From NCBI GenBank assembly GCA_035515795.1, contig DATJAY010000012.1, positions 88,532 through 152,531 of the forward strand: a DNA stretch of 64,000 bases, read 5' to 3'. The notes below the pieces were generated by a model. It saw nothing but the letters and a program-made list of their open reading frames with translations, searched no databases and was not told the DNA's origin. Within the stretch, counting starts at the first letter, position 1, and the number at the start of each line of letters is the position of its first letter. The position numbers and the translations under genes were made by a program. Shown in pieces: positions 18,722 through 26,519 of this stretch. This DNA is from Candidatus Acidiferrales bacterium. Lineage in GTDB: Bacteria > Bacteroidota > Ignavibacteria > Kryptoniales > JAKASW01.

Positions 18722-19414
18722 TTACCTTAGGAGCGTTCCCGCAAAAATCCTTACTTGTAACACAGGTTGCAATGTGCTTGTGGAAAAAATTTTTATGAAG
18801 CCGGATATGTTGTTCTGGTCCTTTGGACTAAGATAAAGGTGTAAGTCGGTAAACTCGCCAGGCTTTAGTTCTTTTTTGTCCAACCTGTAAGTGATCTCGT
18901 CGTATGGTATCTCTACCTTGGTTATTTGAATCTGTTCGTCCGACGTATTGCTCAGAGTAACGCTTGTGCTGTCGGTTGTACCAACTTTGATTTCGCCGAA
19001 TACTGCATTATTGGGAGTCGATTGTAAGGCATAAGCAACGTATCCCGTCATCCGAATTGAGATAAGCTGGGTCTTCGGATCGGAAGTATAAACGTAAATA
19101 TTTTTTGAGACTTCGCCGATGTAACCCAGCGGATTAAATTCAATGTTTATTCGGACTTGCCCGCCGGGTTCCAAAGTACTGTCCGAAATCATGGCGGCAG
19201 TGCAACCGCAGCTTGTGCCAACATTCGTTATCTTGATTGCCTCATTCCCCAAATTTTTTAGAGTAATTGCCTCATGAACTTTTTCCCCAGTTTGATAAAT
19301 CTTGCCGAAAGAGATTTCATTTCCTTCAAGTACTTTTAGCTGAGCTTTCGCTCCCGCCGCAGCAAATAGGAGCACCAAGATAGGCAGCATCCGAAAAATG
19401 AATTTATGTTTCAT
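18722..19414 (-). CDS. DUF1573 domain exported protein
   Basis: A signal peptide (about residues 1-24, ending A-K-A-Q) is followed by an Ig-like DUF1573/ASH-type domain. It carries the family hallmark T-S-C-G-C-T-A, then P-G-G-Q-V-R-I-N-I-E-F-N-P and the Y-V-Y-T-S-D-P strand. A second related beta domain follows (about 125-230). DUF1573 proteins are abundant in Bacteroidota and exported, but their role is unknown. Its start overlaps the end of the upstream NYN gene by 11 bases, so the two form one operon on the minus strand. Confidence 0.88.
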   Translation of the reverse strand: MKHKFIFRMLPILVLLFAAAGAKAQLKVLEGNEISFGKIYQTGEKVHEAITLKNLGNEAIKITNVGTSCGCTAAMISDSTLEPGGQVRINIEFNPLGYIGEVSKNIYVYTSDPKTQLISIRMTGYVAYALQSTPNNAVFGEIKVGTTDSTSVTLSNTSDEQIQITKVEIPYDEITYRLDKKELKPGEFTDLHLYLSPKDQNNISGFIKIFSTSTLQPVLQVRIFAGTLLR

Positions 19415-19886
19415 GTTTATTCTCTTTAAAAAGTTTCAACAATTCAGGATCAAATTTTGGAGTCGGTTTTTCCGAAAGATGTTCGATCGTCTCTCTTTCT
19501 CTTCTCCGGCAGCGCATGAATGAAAGAAAGTCTTTGCTTCCGATGACCTTTGCGCCGCATTCCTTTGCATAATTTATGATTGAACGGTCATTCGAAACGA
19601 CAGTAATGGAACTCCGTTTCTCATGGTTGCCGACAATCTTTTTTATGAGTTCATCCGCCGTTTCATGTGAGGCTGAGAATCTTATTTCGAAATTGGGAGT
19701 AATTTTCTCTACTGCTCCTCCCGATCTTCCGTCAAAGACCAGAACTATCCTGTCACCACGAAATTTCCCAGAGAAAGCGATCTCTTGGATCAATTCTCTT
19801 CTGGAACCTTCTATGCTGTTTCTTGCCATCGCCGCCAATTTATGATCGGCAAGGATGACATTATACCCGTCCAATATCCACTTCAC
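19404..19886 (-). CDS. NYN domain protein, YacP-like predicted ribonuclease
   Basis: The 160-residue protein starts M-K-W-I-L-D-G-Y-N-V-I, the opening of the YacP/DUF901 branch of NYN (PIN-like) nucleases, with the metal-binding Asp6. Further acidic positions occur in V-L-V-F-D-G-R-S, E-T-A-D-E-L-I and V-V-S-N-D-R-S. The family includes Rae1, a ribosome-associated endoribonuclease of Bacillus subtilis, so an RNA target is likely. It is cytosolic and co-transcribed with the DUF1573 gene it overlaps. The reason for that pairing is not evident. Confidence 0.85.
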   Translation of the reverse strand: MKWILDGYNVILADHKLAAMARNSIEGSRRELIQEIAFSGKFRGDRIVLVFDGRSGGAVEKITPNFEIRFSASHETADELIKKIVGNHEKRSSITVVSNDRSIINYAKECGAKVIGSKDFLSFMRCRRRERETIEHLSEKPTPKFDPELLKLFKENKHET

Positions 19887-20120
19887 ACCTCCGAATATAA
19901 CGTGCGGTTATTTCTGTTCAAAATAATATACGCGCAGATAAAAATCCCATTTTGCGATTTCCAATCTCGTATTGCAACGATTCTGTTATAAAAACATCCA
20001 AAAGAATCATTTTTTTGAATATTTTTTTGGCACGATCTTAGTATATTAGAAACATGAGTTTACAGTTCATTAGACAAATTTGATTCTCAGGCAAGCAGTT
20101 TGCGAAGAAAAATATGAGTT

Positions 20121-20313
20121 TGCATACCCGCAAACAGCCCCCTGACATGGGAAGGAGATCTTGCCGCTCAGTTATCCCACGCTGCCACAAATCGCGAAGC
20201 ACGACTCGCATGCCCTAATGCAGCCTCCTAATTTAGCGGTCAAACCCCAAGAAAGATTCTTCTTCCCGCTGCGGAAAACAGGCACTCCTGCCCGGGAGTG
20301 CCTCGTTTTTTTT
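20121..20313 (+). ncRNA. Candidate structured small RNA ending in a strong intrinsic terminator (6S-like architecture possible)
   Basis: The 500-base gap between the NYN gene and the next coding region contains nested long-range pairing. CCGCA (20128-20132) pairs with TGCGG (20270-20274). GGGAAGGAGATCTT (20149-20162) pairs with AAGATTCTTCTTCCC (20253-20267), with one bulge and one G-U. GCCGCT (20163-20168) pairs with AGCGGT (20235-20240), and a small apical hairpin GCAT/ATGC lies at 20208-20221. Together these make one long rod with an asymmetric internal bubble containing CAGCCCCCTGACAT, followed at once by a terminator. Rod plus bubble is reminiscent of 6S RNA, but no family consensus was confirmed. 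No protein-like frame covers it, and the 5' end is not defined. Confidence 0.5.
20280..20313 (+). terminator. Strong intrinsic terminator
   Basis: AGGCACTCC (20280-20288) pairs perfectly with GGAGTGCCT (20295-20303) around a short loop, and eight T residues follow at 20306-20313. It ends the candidate small RNA, and no coding region precedes it on this strand. Confidence 0.85.
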
Positions 20314-20387
20314 GGAATGAATCTCGTGAAACCGCTGATCGGTCAAGGTTTTCTTATGAAGGGCTAAGTTTACAGGTCTTATTTTAA

Positions 20388-20708
20388 GTGACGGCAACTG
20401 AGCATACAAAAAGAGTGTTTGGTACAAGAGAAGAGCGCGATTCGTTGTTCGGCAGTCTGATTGGAGCCACTGTAATTGCAGTAATTGCGACTTCTTCCTT
20501 TCGCTTAATTCCCACAGAATCCATTAGTTATGAAAGAATCTTGATCGGTGGAATAGGAGGCGGGATCGGGGGTATATTGGGTCTTTTCATCATTTGCGAG
20601 ATTGTGGGGCGGAGGTGGCTTAGAGTGGTTATGCTTTCTTTGGCGCTCGGTGTTCTTGACGGGCTGCTGGTGGGTGCTGCAATCGCCTTTTTCCCATCTA
20701 TTTTCTGA
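20388..20708 (+). CDS. Small multi-pass membrane protein, unknown function
   Basis: A GTG start gives a 106-residue protein with three predicted hydrophobic segments (about 21-41, 51-70 and 78-103). The middle one is a glycine-rich G-G-I-G-G-G-I-G-G-I-L-G stretch with glycine-zipper-like G-x-x-x-G spacing. The basic G-R-R-W-L-R loop lies between segments two and three. I do not recognise a family, and the start is uncertain. It follows the small-RNA terminator and precedes the M23 peptidase promoter, so it is probably transcribed separately. Confidence 0.6.
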   Translation: MTATEHTKRVFGTREERDSLFGSLIGATVIAVIATSSFRLIPTESISYERILIGGIGGGIGGILGLFIICEIVGRRWLRVVMLSLALGVLDGLLVGAAIAFFPSIF

Positions 20709-20775
20709 ATTCTCCCAGTCTAGTACGCACTTTTCAAATTCGGTTTAAAAATCTTTCGGGGTATGAATTTTTTTC

Positions 20776-20803
20776 TTGACAAAGACTTCGGCCCTTCTTA
20801 ACT
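20776..20803 (+). promoter_or_regulatory. Candidate sigma70-type promoter of the M23 peptidase gene
   Basis: TTGACA at 20776-20781 and TTAACT at 20798-20803 are spaced by 16 bases, 110 bases upstream of the ATG at 20914. The -35 is consensus; the -10 is weak. Confidence 0.35.
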
Positions 20804-20913
20804 TCCACTTGTCGCGTTTGTAAGGCAACCCTGTTTTCGAATACGACTTTTCATGCCCGAGGGTCGTTGTTTGCTCGAGGGCAATCCGTATCTTAAAAAG
20901 TGAGGTTAGGCTT

Positions 20914-21846
20914 ATGCGAAAACTCTACTATTTCTCTAAGGCCGACTTGAGCTTCAAATCTGTCGGAGGGGGAAAGCTGTCGGCGGTGATAGTCATCGTG
21001 ATGCTAGCTGCATCAATTCTGACTATGGTGTCGGGTTATTTTGGAGTCGATTTGTTCGGGTTAAAGAGCTTGCGCGCAGATAGTATGGCTAGAGAGAATT
21101 CTATTTTGAGAGCTCAGCTTGCGTCTTTGAATCGGCAGCTGGGATCTTTCCAGACTGTTATGAAAACCCTAGGGCAAAGTGATGAGCAATTGCGAACCAC
21201 AGTTAACCTCCCACCGATCCCGGACGACATGCGGAAAGCCGCTGTAGGCGGTGTCGAGATGAATACGGATTACGGGGTGTCCTCAGATGCGAATGAACTG
21301 ATTGCGAATGCGGCTGGTACCTTAGATGCACTTGAGAGACAATCGAAACTGCAAAGCCAGAGCTACGCGGAAATAATGAATAAGTATCAGAACAACCAAA
21401 AACTTTTTGCGCACATTCCAGCGATTGATCCGATCCACGGCGGAATCGTTACCGATGGCTTCGGGATGAGGTACCACCCGATATTGCGAATGCGACTCAT
21501 GCACGAGGGGATTGACATCGTAGCTGATGTCGGGACAGATGTATACGCGACTGGTGACGGAACAGTCTCTTATGTTGGTCCCAGGGGTGGTTACGGCAGT
21601 GTGGTCGAAATAGATCACGGGTTCGGTTATACCACTTTATACGGACATCTATCTAAACCATTGGTGCATGAAGGGCAGAAAATAAAACGAGGGCAGGTGA
21701 TAGCTTTGACCGGAGATACGGGTTTGTCCACCGGTCCTCACTTACATTATGAAGTGATGAAAAACGGCGTACATGTTGATCCAACAGCATACTTCTTCAG
21801 TGGAAAAGAGTATAACGAAGCAGTGCCTTATAATACAGCGAACTAA
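20914..21846 (+). CDS. M23 family metallopeptidase (peptidoglycan endopeptidase)
   Basis: The 310-residue protein has one N-terminal membrane segment (about 22-45), a coiled-coil-like stretch (about 58-95) and a C-terminal LytM/M23 domain. The zinc site is complete: H-E-G-I-D (His197, Asp201) and H-L-H (His276, His278), and the Y-G-H-L strand is also present. This layout matches bacterial cell-wall DD-endopeptidases anchored in the inner membrane that act in the periplasm during growth or division. The next gene encodes a small DUF2795 protein 73 bases downstream. Confidence 0.92.
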   Translation: MRKLYYFSKADLSFKSVGGGKLSAVIVIVMLAASILTMVSGYFGVDLFGLKSLRADSMARENSILRAQLASLNRQLGSFQTVMKTLGQSDEQLRTTVNLPPIPDDMRKAAVGGVEMNTDYGVSSDANELIANAAGTLDALERQSKLQSQSYAEIMNKYQNNQKLFAHIPAIDPIHGGIVTDGFGMRYHPILRMRLMHEGIDIVADVGTDVYATGDGTVSYVGPRGGYGSVVEIDHGFGYTTLYGHLSKPLVHEGQKIKRGQVIALTGDTGLSTGPHLHYEVMKNGVHVDPTAYFFSGKEYNEAVPYNTAN

Positions 21847-21919
21847 CATTAAATTGTTTTTGTTATGGTGACCAAAAAGGTAAGGCGTTTTCGCCACGGA
21901 CAGAAAGGAGGTTGACGAC

Positions 21920-22144
21920 ATGATATGGACGCCGGAACTTGCAACTTACCTAGAAGATGCTCCATGGCCTGCTACGAAAGAAGAGCTTATCGATTATGCC
22001 GTTAGAAGCGGGGCACCTCTAGAGGTTGTTGAAAATCTTCGTGAGCTGGAAGACACCGATGAACCTTATGAAAGCATTGAAGAAATTTGGCCAGACTATC
22101 CAAGCGACGAAGATTTTTTCTACGAAGACGAAAGCGAATACTGA
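21920..22144 (+). CDS. DUF2795 family small acidic protein
   Basis: This 74-residue protein has an excellent AAAGGAGG ribosome-binding site. It shows the DUF2795 pattern: a short helix with P-A-T-K-E-E-L-I-D-Y-A, then G-A-P-L-E-V-V-E-N-L, and a very acidic tail (D-E-D-F-F-Y-E-D-E-S-E-Y). The family is found widely as a short winged-helix-like unit of unknown function. It is followed directly by an intrinsic terminator, so it closes the transcription unit. Confidence 0.85.
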   Translation: MIWTPELATYLEDAPWPATKEELIDYAVRSGAPLEVVENLRELEDTDEPYESIEEIWPDYPSDEDFFYEDESEY

Positions 22145-22164
22145 GATTTAGCATTTTAAGTCAT

Positions 22165-22200
22165 GCCCAGTTGAGTCCTCGGATTCGACTGGGCTTTTTT
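22165..22200 (+). terminator. Intrinsic terminator after the DUF2795 gene
   Basis: GCCCAGTTGAGTCC pairs with GGATTCGACTGGGC (about 22165-22194, two G-U pairs) and is followed by TTTTTT at 22195-22200. Confidence 0.85.
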
Positions 22201-22219
22201 ATATCTTTATATTTACTTG

Positions 22220-24247
22220 ATGAAGTCATTTTATATTGTTGCGGGGCTTCTATTTGCTGCTTCCATTTCATCAGCACAGGAAGCCTTCATGGTTCACTCG
22301 GTTTCTTTCTACGGCAATAAATCATTTCCTGAAGATGACTTTCGGGCCATAATGCTTACTAAAGAATCTCCCGCGTCTTTTTACAGATTTGTTTACAGAG
22401 TGTTTCATATTGGCAATCAGCCCGAATATTTTGATCCGTTAGTTCTTAAGGCGGATGTACAAAGAATAAAGCAATTTTACAAGAACAACGGCTTTTTCAA
22501 CAGTCAGGTTGATACTTCCATAAGGTATAATATAGAGGATAACGAAGTTGACATCGGGATACAAATAAAAGAAGGTCCGGCATCTTATGTCGATTCCGTC
22601 TCTTATTATGGAATTGCGGACAGTTCGAAGGAATTTTTCGACATGCTGAAGGAAAAACCTCTTCTGGCAGGCGGAACAAGGTATTCGCTTGATAGACTAA
22701 ATGAAGAAGTGGCACGAGTAGATAGCATTTTGCAAAACGACGGATATCCATATGCGAGACGAGATAGTACACCTGTTGTAAATGTCGAAAAGCTATCCCG
22801 GAATGACTCGGACACTGTGCACGTCGGCATCGATCTTTTTTTCTCGTCGGGGAAAAAATATCTTTGGGGAAATGTATCGGTCCAGCCTTCAGACAGTGCC
22901 GATCTCTCGTATGAAAGTCGGGTCGTTCTGCGTGAACTCCTTTTCAAAATCGGAGAACCATACAGACTTTCTAAGAAGTCCGATAGCGAACAACGCATCG
23001 ATGCTTTGAACCTATTCGAGCCGGTCAAAATAATCATTCCGAACAGACCTCCTATCTCAGACACCTTGCCAGGGACGCTATCCCTGAAGTCGCGCCCCGC
23101 ACACGAAATTACGCTCGGGCCTCTGGTGAGCGACGAAAACAACGCTTTCAACTTTGGGGGTGAGCTGGATTATCTTCAGCGGAATTTTCTCGGAGACGCA
23201 AGACTTTTAACGCTGACTACGAGCCTTCAGCTACAGTCTATCGGACTTCTTACTTTTAGCTCAAAGGCGCTCAGCGATACCGTCACGGTCGGCAGAATCG
23301 ATGCTTCCGCTCAGATGACTCAGCCATATTTTTTTTCCAACTCGACAAGCTTAACGGAAGGCATCTCGTTCCTCGTGGACAAACAGAGGCCTTATGTTCA
23401 ACTCGTACTGCGAAATAAAGTCCGGATAAGTGAGAGGTTTGCCGAATATACCACGGGTTATCTAGATTGGGATATTGAGCGTGCCAGGGTTGATTCACTC
23501 CAGGCACACCCATTACCGCAGGGACTCGAGACACCTCAATTCAACTCGATCCTTTCCTTCACGCTCCAGCGTGACAAGACAGACGACATCTACAATCCTA
23601 CAGAAGGCTTTTTCAATTTGATGACAATCGAAGAGGGCGGAGTTCTTCCCTATTTTATCCATTCAATCTTCACTCATTCTGATTTTCCCTACTCCCGGTA
23701 TTGGGAATTTACTCTCCTGGGTAAATGGTACTTTTCGATGAATGATAATGCAACAAATATTTTCGCCTTCAAATCGAAAGTCGGATATGCGCAGGAATAT
23801 GGAACATATGCACAGGATCTTGCCGGTCCCATCCCGCTCAGCTACCGATTTTTTGCAGGAGGCTCGGGGAGTGTCAGGGGCTGGAGGACAAGAGAACTGG
23901 GTGATGTGTCTCTTCCTGAGTACGGCGGCAATACTCTTTTGGAATTGAACTTTGAAGATAGATTTCGGATAATCGGAAATTTCGGCGGTGTTGTGTTTAT
24001 TGACGCAGGAGATCTCTGGGATACTTACAGGGATGCTACTCTCAAAAGCATAGCCGGAGCAGTCGGTTTCGGTCTGCGATATAATACTTTCTTCGGACCG
24101 TTGAGAGTCGATTTCGGAAACAGGCTTTACGATCCGTTTGCACCCGCCGGTCAGCAATTCATTTTCCAACTTTTCAGGACCAAACAAGAAAGAAGAACCC
24201 TCTTAAACCAACTGGTAATTCATTTTGGAATTGGACAGGCGTTCTGA
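22220..24247 (+). CDS. BamA/TamA-family outer-membrane barrel protein (Omp85 superfamily)
   Basis: A signal peptide (to about S-S-A-Q) is followed by two or more POTRA repeats (about 25-290), recognisable by V-x-S-V-x-F-Y-G-N-K and I-Q-I-K-E-G-P-A-S-Y-V-D-S-V. A C-terminal 16-strand barrel carries the conserved loop-6 motif G-S-G-S-V-R-G-W near residue 550 and a terminal F-G-P-L-R-V-D-F-G segment. Omp85 proteins insert or export outer-membrane proteins. The low POTRA number fits a TamA- or BamA-like paralogue rather than canonical five-POTRA BamA. The ATG at 22220 is chosen over the adjacent TTG. The stop overlaps the holB start. Confidence 0.88.
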   Translation: MKSFYIVAGLLFAASISSAQEAFMVHSVSFYGNKSFPEDDFRAIMLTKESPASFYRFVYRVFHIGNQPEYFDPLVLKADVQRIKQFYKNNGFFNSQVDTSIRYNIEDNEVDIGIQIKEGPASYVDSVSYYGIADSSKEFFDMLKEKPLLAGGTRYSLDRLNEEVARVDSILQNDGYPYARRDSTPVVNVEKLSRNDSDTVHVGIDLFFSSGKKYLWGNVSVQPSDSADLSYESRVVLRELLFKIGEPYRLSKKSDSEQRIDALNLFEPVKIIIPNRPPISDTLPGTLSLKSRPAHEITLGPLVSDENNAFNFGGELDYLQRNFLGDARLLTLTTSLQLQSIGLLTFSSKALSDTVTVGRIDASAQMTQPYFFSNSTSLTEGISFLVDKQRPYVQLVLRNKVRISERFAEYTTGYLDWDIERARVDSLQAHPLPQGLETPQFNSILSFTLQRDKTDDIYNPTEGFFNLMTIEEGGVLPYFIHSIFTHSDFPYSRYWEFTLLGKWYFSMNDNATNIFAFKSKVGYAQEYGTYAQDLAGPIPLSYRFFAGGSGSVRGWRTRELGDVSLPEYGGNTLLELNFEDRFRIIGNFGGVVFIDAGDLWDTYRDATLKSIAGAVGFGLRYNTFFGPLRVDFGNRLYDPFAPAGQQFIFQLFRTKQERRTLLNQLVIHFGIGQAF

Positions 24248-25386
24248 TGAGCTGGGACAAAGTCATCGGACAGGAACGGGTGAAAAATTTGCTGAAGCAA
24301 ATTCTGCGTTCCGGCAAACTGCCGAGTGCGCTTTTATTTGAAGGTCCCGAAGGCGTCGGAAAAGATGCGCTCGCTATCGAACTTGCCAAGACGCTTAATT
24401 GCGAAAGAAATAAAGTTGATCCCTGTGAAGAGTGTATTTCGTGCAGGCAGGCAAATGCACTCCATCATCCAAACATTCGATTTGTTTTTCCCTTGCCCAG
24501 GGGAGAAAATGAAACGAAGGAGGATGGTCCTCTCGACAAGCTCGACGAGAAAACGATCAGGAAAATAAGAGAAGAGCTTGCTCTAAAGGCTGAGAACCCA
24601 TACCACAGAATCTCTATCCCCAGGGCGCAGGTAATCAAAATCAGCAGCATTCGAGAAGTGATCAGAGAGGATTCTCTTTCGCTGTACCAGCATGGTCATA
24701 GAGTCGTCATTGTAATGCAGGCTGAGGAGGTTGGAACCGAGTCTGCCAATGCGCTCTTGAAAGTACTTGAGGAGCCTAACCCCGGTACGATTTTCATTTT
24801 AACCACTAGCAGACGGAGCTCGCTATTGCCGACAATAGTGTCACGCTGTCAGTCGCTTCGTTTTGATCTTCTATCCGAAGACGAGATAATGAGAGCGTTG
24901 ATTTTAAAGCATGCCGTTTCAACGGCCGATGCAAAATTGAAAGCACGACTGGCTGGTGGGTCTTACACAAAAGCAGTTGATCTCCTCGAAACCGACACGC
25001 TCGATATCCGCGAAGAGGCACTCGATCTTCTGAGGGATGTTGCGACGAACAATTATTCCCGAATCGCCTTTCGAGGAAAGAAAGCCATTGAGTCAAAAGA
25101 TTTGAGAAGAATTGAAACTCTGTTGAAGATGCTCCAGATTTGGTTAAGAGATGCTGCCGTGATGCACGTGGGCTTGCCCCGAGAATTAATCAATCAGGAC
25201 AAGACTGAAATTCTTGAAAGAATGACGAAAAGCTTCGACGGGGGTAAGCTCGTAGACGCTGCCAACAGCATAGATGGGGCAATCTCGCAATTGTACAGCA
25301 ATGTGAATTTAGGATTGCTTTTCGTAAATTTACTGATGAATCTGAGCGGAATGCTTAACAGGAAAAAAGAGCTTCAAAATGTCTGA
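24247..25386 (+). CDS. holB: DNA polymerase III delta' subunit
   Basis: The clamp-loader AAA+ subunit opens S-W-D-K-V-I-G-Q-E. It has a P-loop-like G-P-E-G-V-G-K-D near residue 34 and a zinc module C-E-E-C-x-x-C. The downstream S-A-N-A-L-L-K-V-L-E-E-P and S-R-C motifs are diagnostic of delta'/gamma subunits. At 379 residues it is of usual length. It belongs to the replisome and helps load the beta clamp. Its ATG overlaps the barrel gene stop (ATGA) and its end overlaps ricT by 8 bases, so the three are translationally coupled. Confidence 0.94.
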   Translation: MSWDKVIGQERVKNLLKQILRSGKLPSALLFEGPEGVGKDALAIELAKTLNCERNKVDPCEECISCRQANALHHPNIRFVFPLPRGENETKEDGPLDKLDEKTIRKIREELALKAENPYHRISIPRAQVIKISSIREVIREDSLSLYQHGHRVVIVMQAEEVGTESANALLKVLEEPNPGTIFILTTSRRSSLLPTIVSRCQSLRFDLLSEDEIMRALILKHAVSTADAKLKARLAGGSYTKAVDLLETDTLDIREEALDLLRDVATNNYSRIAFRGKKAIESKDLRRIETLLKMLQIWLRDAAVMHVGLPRELINQDKTEILERMTKSFDGGKLVDAANSIDGAISQLYSNVNLGLLFVNLLMNLSGMLNRKKELQNV

Positions 25387-26509
25387 CGACTTTACGGGCC
25401 TTTCTGATTGGATCCCCTCGGAAGAGGAGCCTGTCTGGACAGGGGAAAGTTTAGAAAGACTTGAAGATAGAAATCTCGAGAAAGGGGTCGAAAAGGCGGG
25501 ACCGGTTTTTGTGGAAGACTACTGGGGACCGTGTGCCAGTTGTACCTTTTGCGCATCAGGTTCGTACGCCGCGGGTACAGACTTTGAGAATAAGGAAGCC
25601 GCTCTCGATATTGTCGAAGTCCTATTCAAAGCAAACCGGGCTGAATTTTATGCAAACGAGACGGGCGTCTTTTTGCAGGTTGGCTCCAGAGTCATTGTCG
25701 AAGCTGAACATGGTATTGATCTTGGGATCGTTGCAGCGACGGGCGATGTCGTACACTGGAAAAGACGTTCGCAGGGTATCGTGTGCCAGCCAATGGGCAA
25801 GATTCTTCGGATTGCTAACGACGAGGATTTGAAGCAGCTTGACGAAATCCGCAGGACCGAAGAAAAGGCGCCGTTTGTTTTCAGAGAAAAATGTTCCAAC
25901 CATAACCTTCAGATGAAATTGACCGCTGTCGAATTTCAATTCGATCGGTCTCGGATCACCTTTTATTTTATATCGGAAAGAAGAGTCGATTTCAGATTGC
26001 TGGTGAGAGACCTGGCCAGCGTCTATCACACAAGAATTGAATTGAGGCAAATCGGAGCGCGGGACGTGGCTCGGAAAGTCGGCGGCCTTGGAATCTGTGG
26101 AAGGGAAGTGTGCTGTGTGGCTTGGATGACGCAGCTTCATAAGGTAAATGTCGACTGTGCAAGATATCAGAACCTTGCCCTGAGCTCATCGCGACTCGCA
26201 GGTGCGTGCGGGCGTTTGAAGTGCTGCATACTCTTTGAGAATCAAAATTATCTCGAATCTCTGGAGAAATTTCCGCTGCTTGGTTCGGAATTAATAACGG
26301 CAAAAGGGAGCTGCATCGTAGAAAGGGTCGATATTTTCAACGATCGTATTTTCTTAAGATATCATGATACGGGAACGATTGACTCGGTCGATTTAAAAGA
26401 GTTTAAGACCTATCAAGTTCAGACACAAAACCACACCGGAAGCTTGTCCCGGACAGGGATTCCTTCCGGAAAGTCGATGGATGTTGCATCTCAAGAAAAA
26501 ACTCAGTAG
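25379..26509 (+). CDS. ricT: PSP1 domain protein RicT (YaaT homologue)
   Basis: The C-terminal half is the PSP1 domain, with the cysteine signatures L-G-I-C-G-R-E-V-C-C and A-G-A-C-G-R-L-K-C-C that ligate iron-sulfur clusters in the Ric complex. An extra cysteine cluster near the N-terminus reads C-A-S-C-T-F-C. In Bacillus the RicAFT complex influences RNase Y-dependent mRNA processing and sporulation; the Bacteroidota homologue is conserved next to holB and metG, as here. It is cytoplasmic, starts inside holB and ends in TAG. Confidence 0.9.
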   Translation: MSDDFTGLSDWIPSEEEPVWTGESLERLEDRNLEKGVEKAGPVFVEDYWGPCASCTFCASGSYAAGTDFENKEAALDIVEVLFKANRAEFYANETGVFLQVGSRVIVEAEHGIDLGIVAATGDVVHWKRRSQGIVCQPMGKILRIANDEDLKQLDEIRRTEEKAPFVFREKCSNHNLQMKLTAVEFQFDRSRITFYFISERRVDFRLLVRDLASVYHTRIELRQIGARDVARKVGGLGICGREVCCVAWMTQLHKVNVDCARYQNLALSSSRLAGACGRLKCCILFENQNYLESLEKFPLLGSELITAKGSCIVERVDIFNDRIFLRYHDTGTIDSVDLKEFKTYQVQTQNHTGSLSRTGIPSGKSMDVASQEKTQ

Positions 26510-26519
26510 CGGATAAAAA

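Noticed and set aside
20100-20313. tmRNA, SRP RNA or RNase P RNA in the small-RNA region
   Set aside because: No tag-peptide frame, no SRP apical loop consensus and no conserved RNase P core could be found by eye.
22606-23151. Minus-strand open frame of 181 codons inside the Omp85 gene
   Set aside because: Serine- and arginine-rich shadow of the barrel gene, without start context or recognisable motif.
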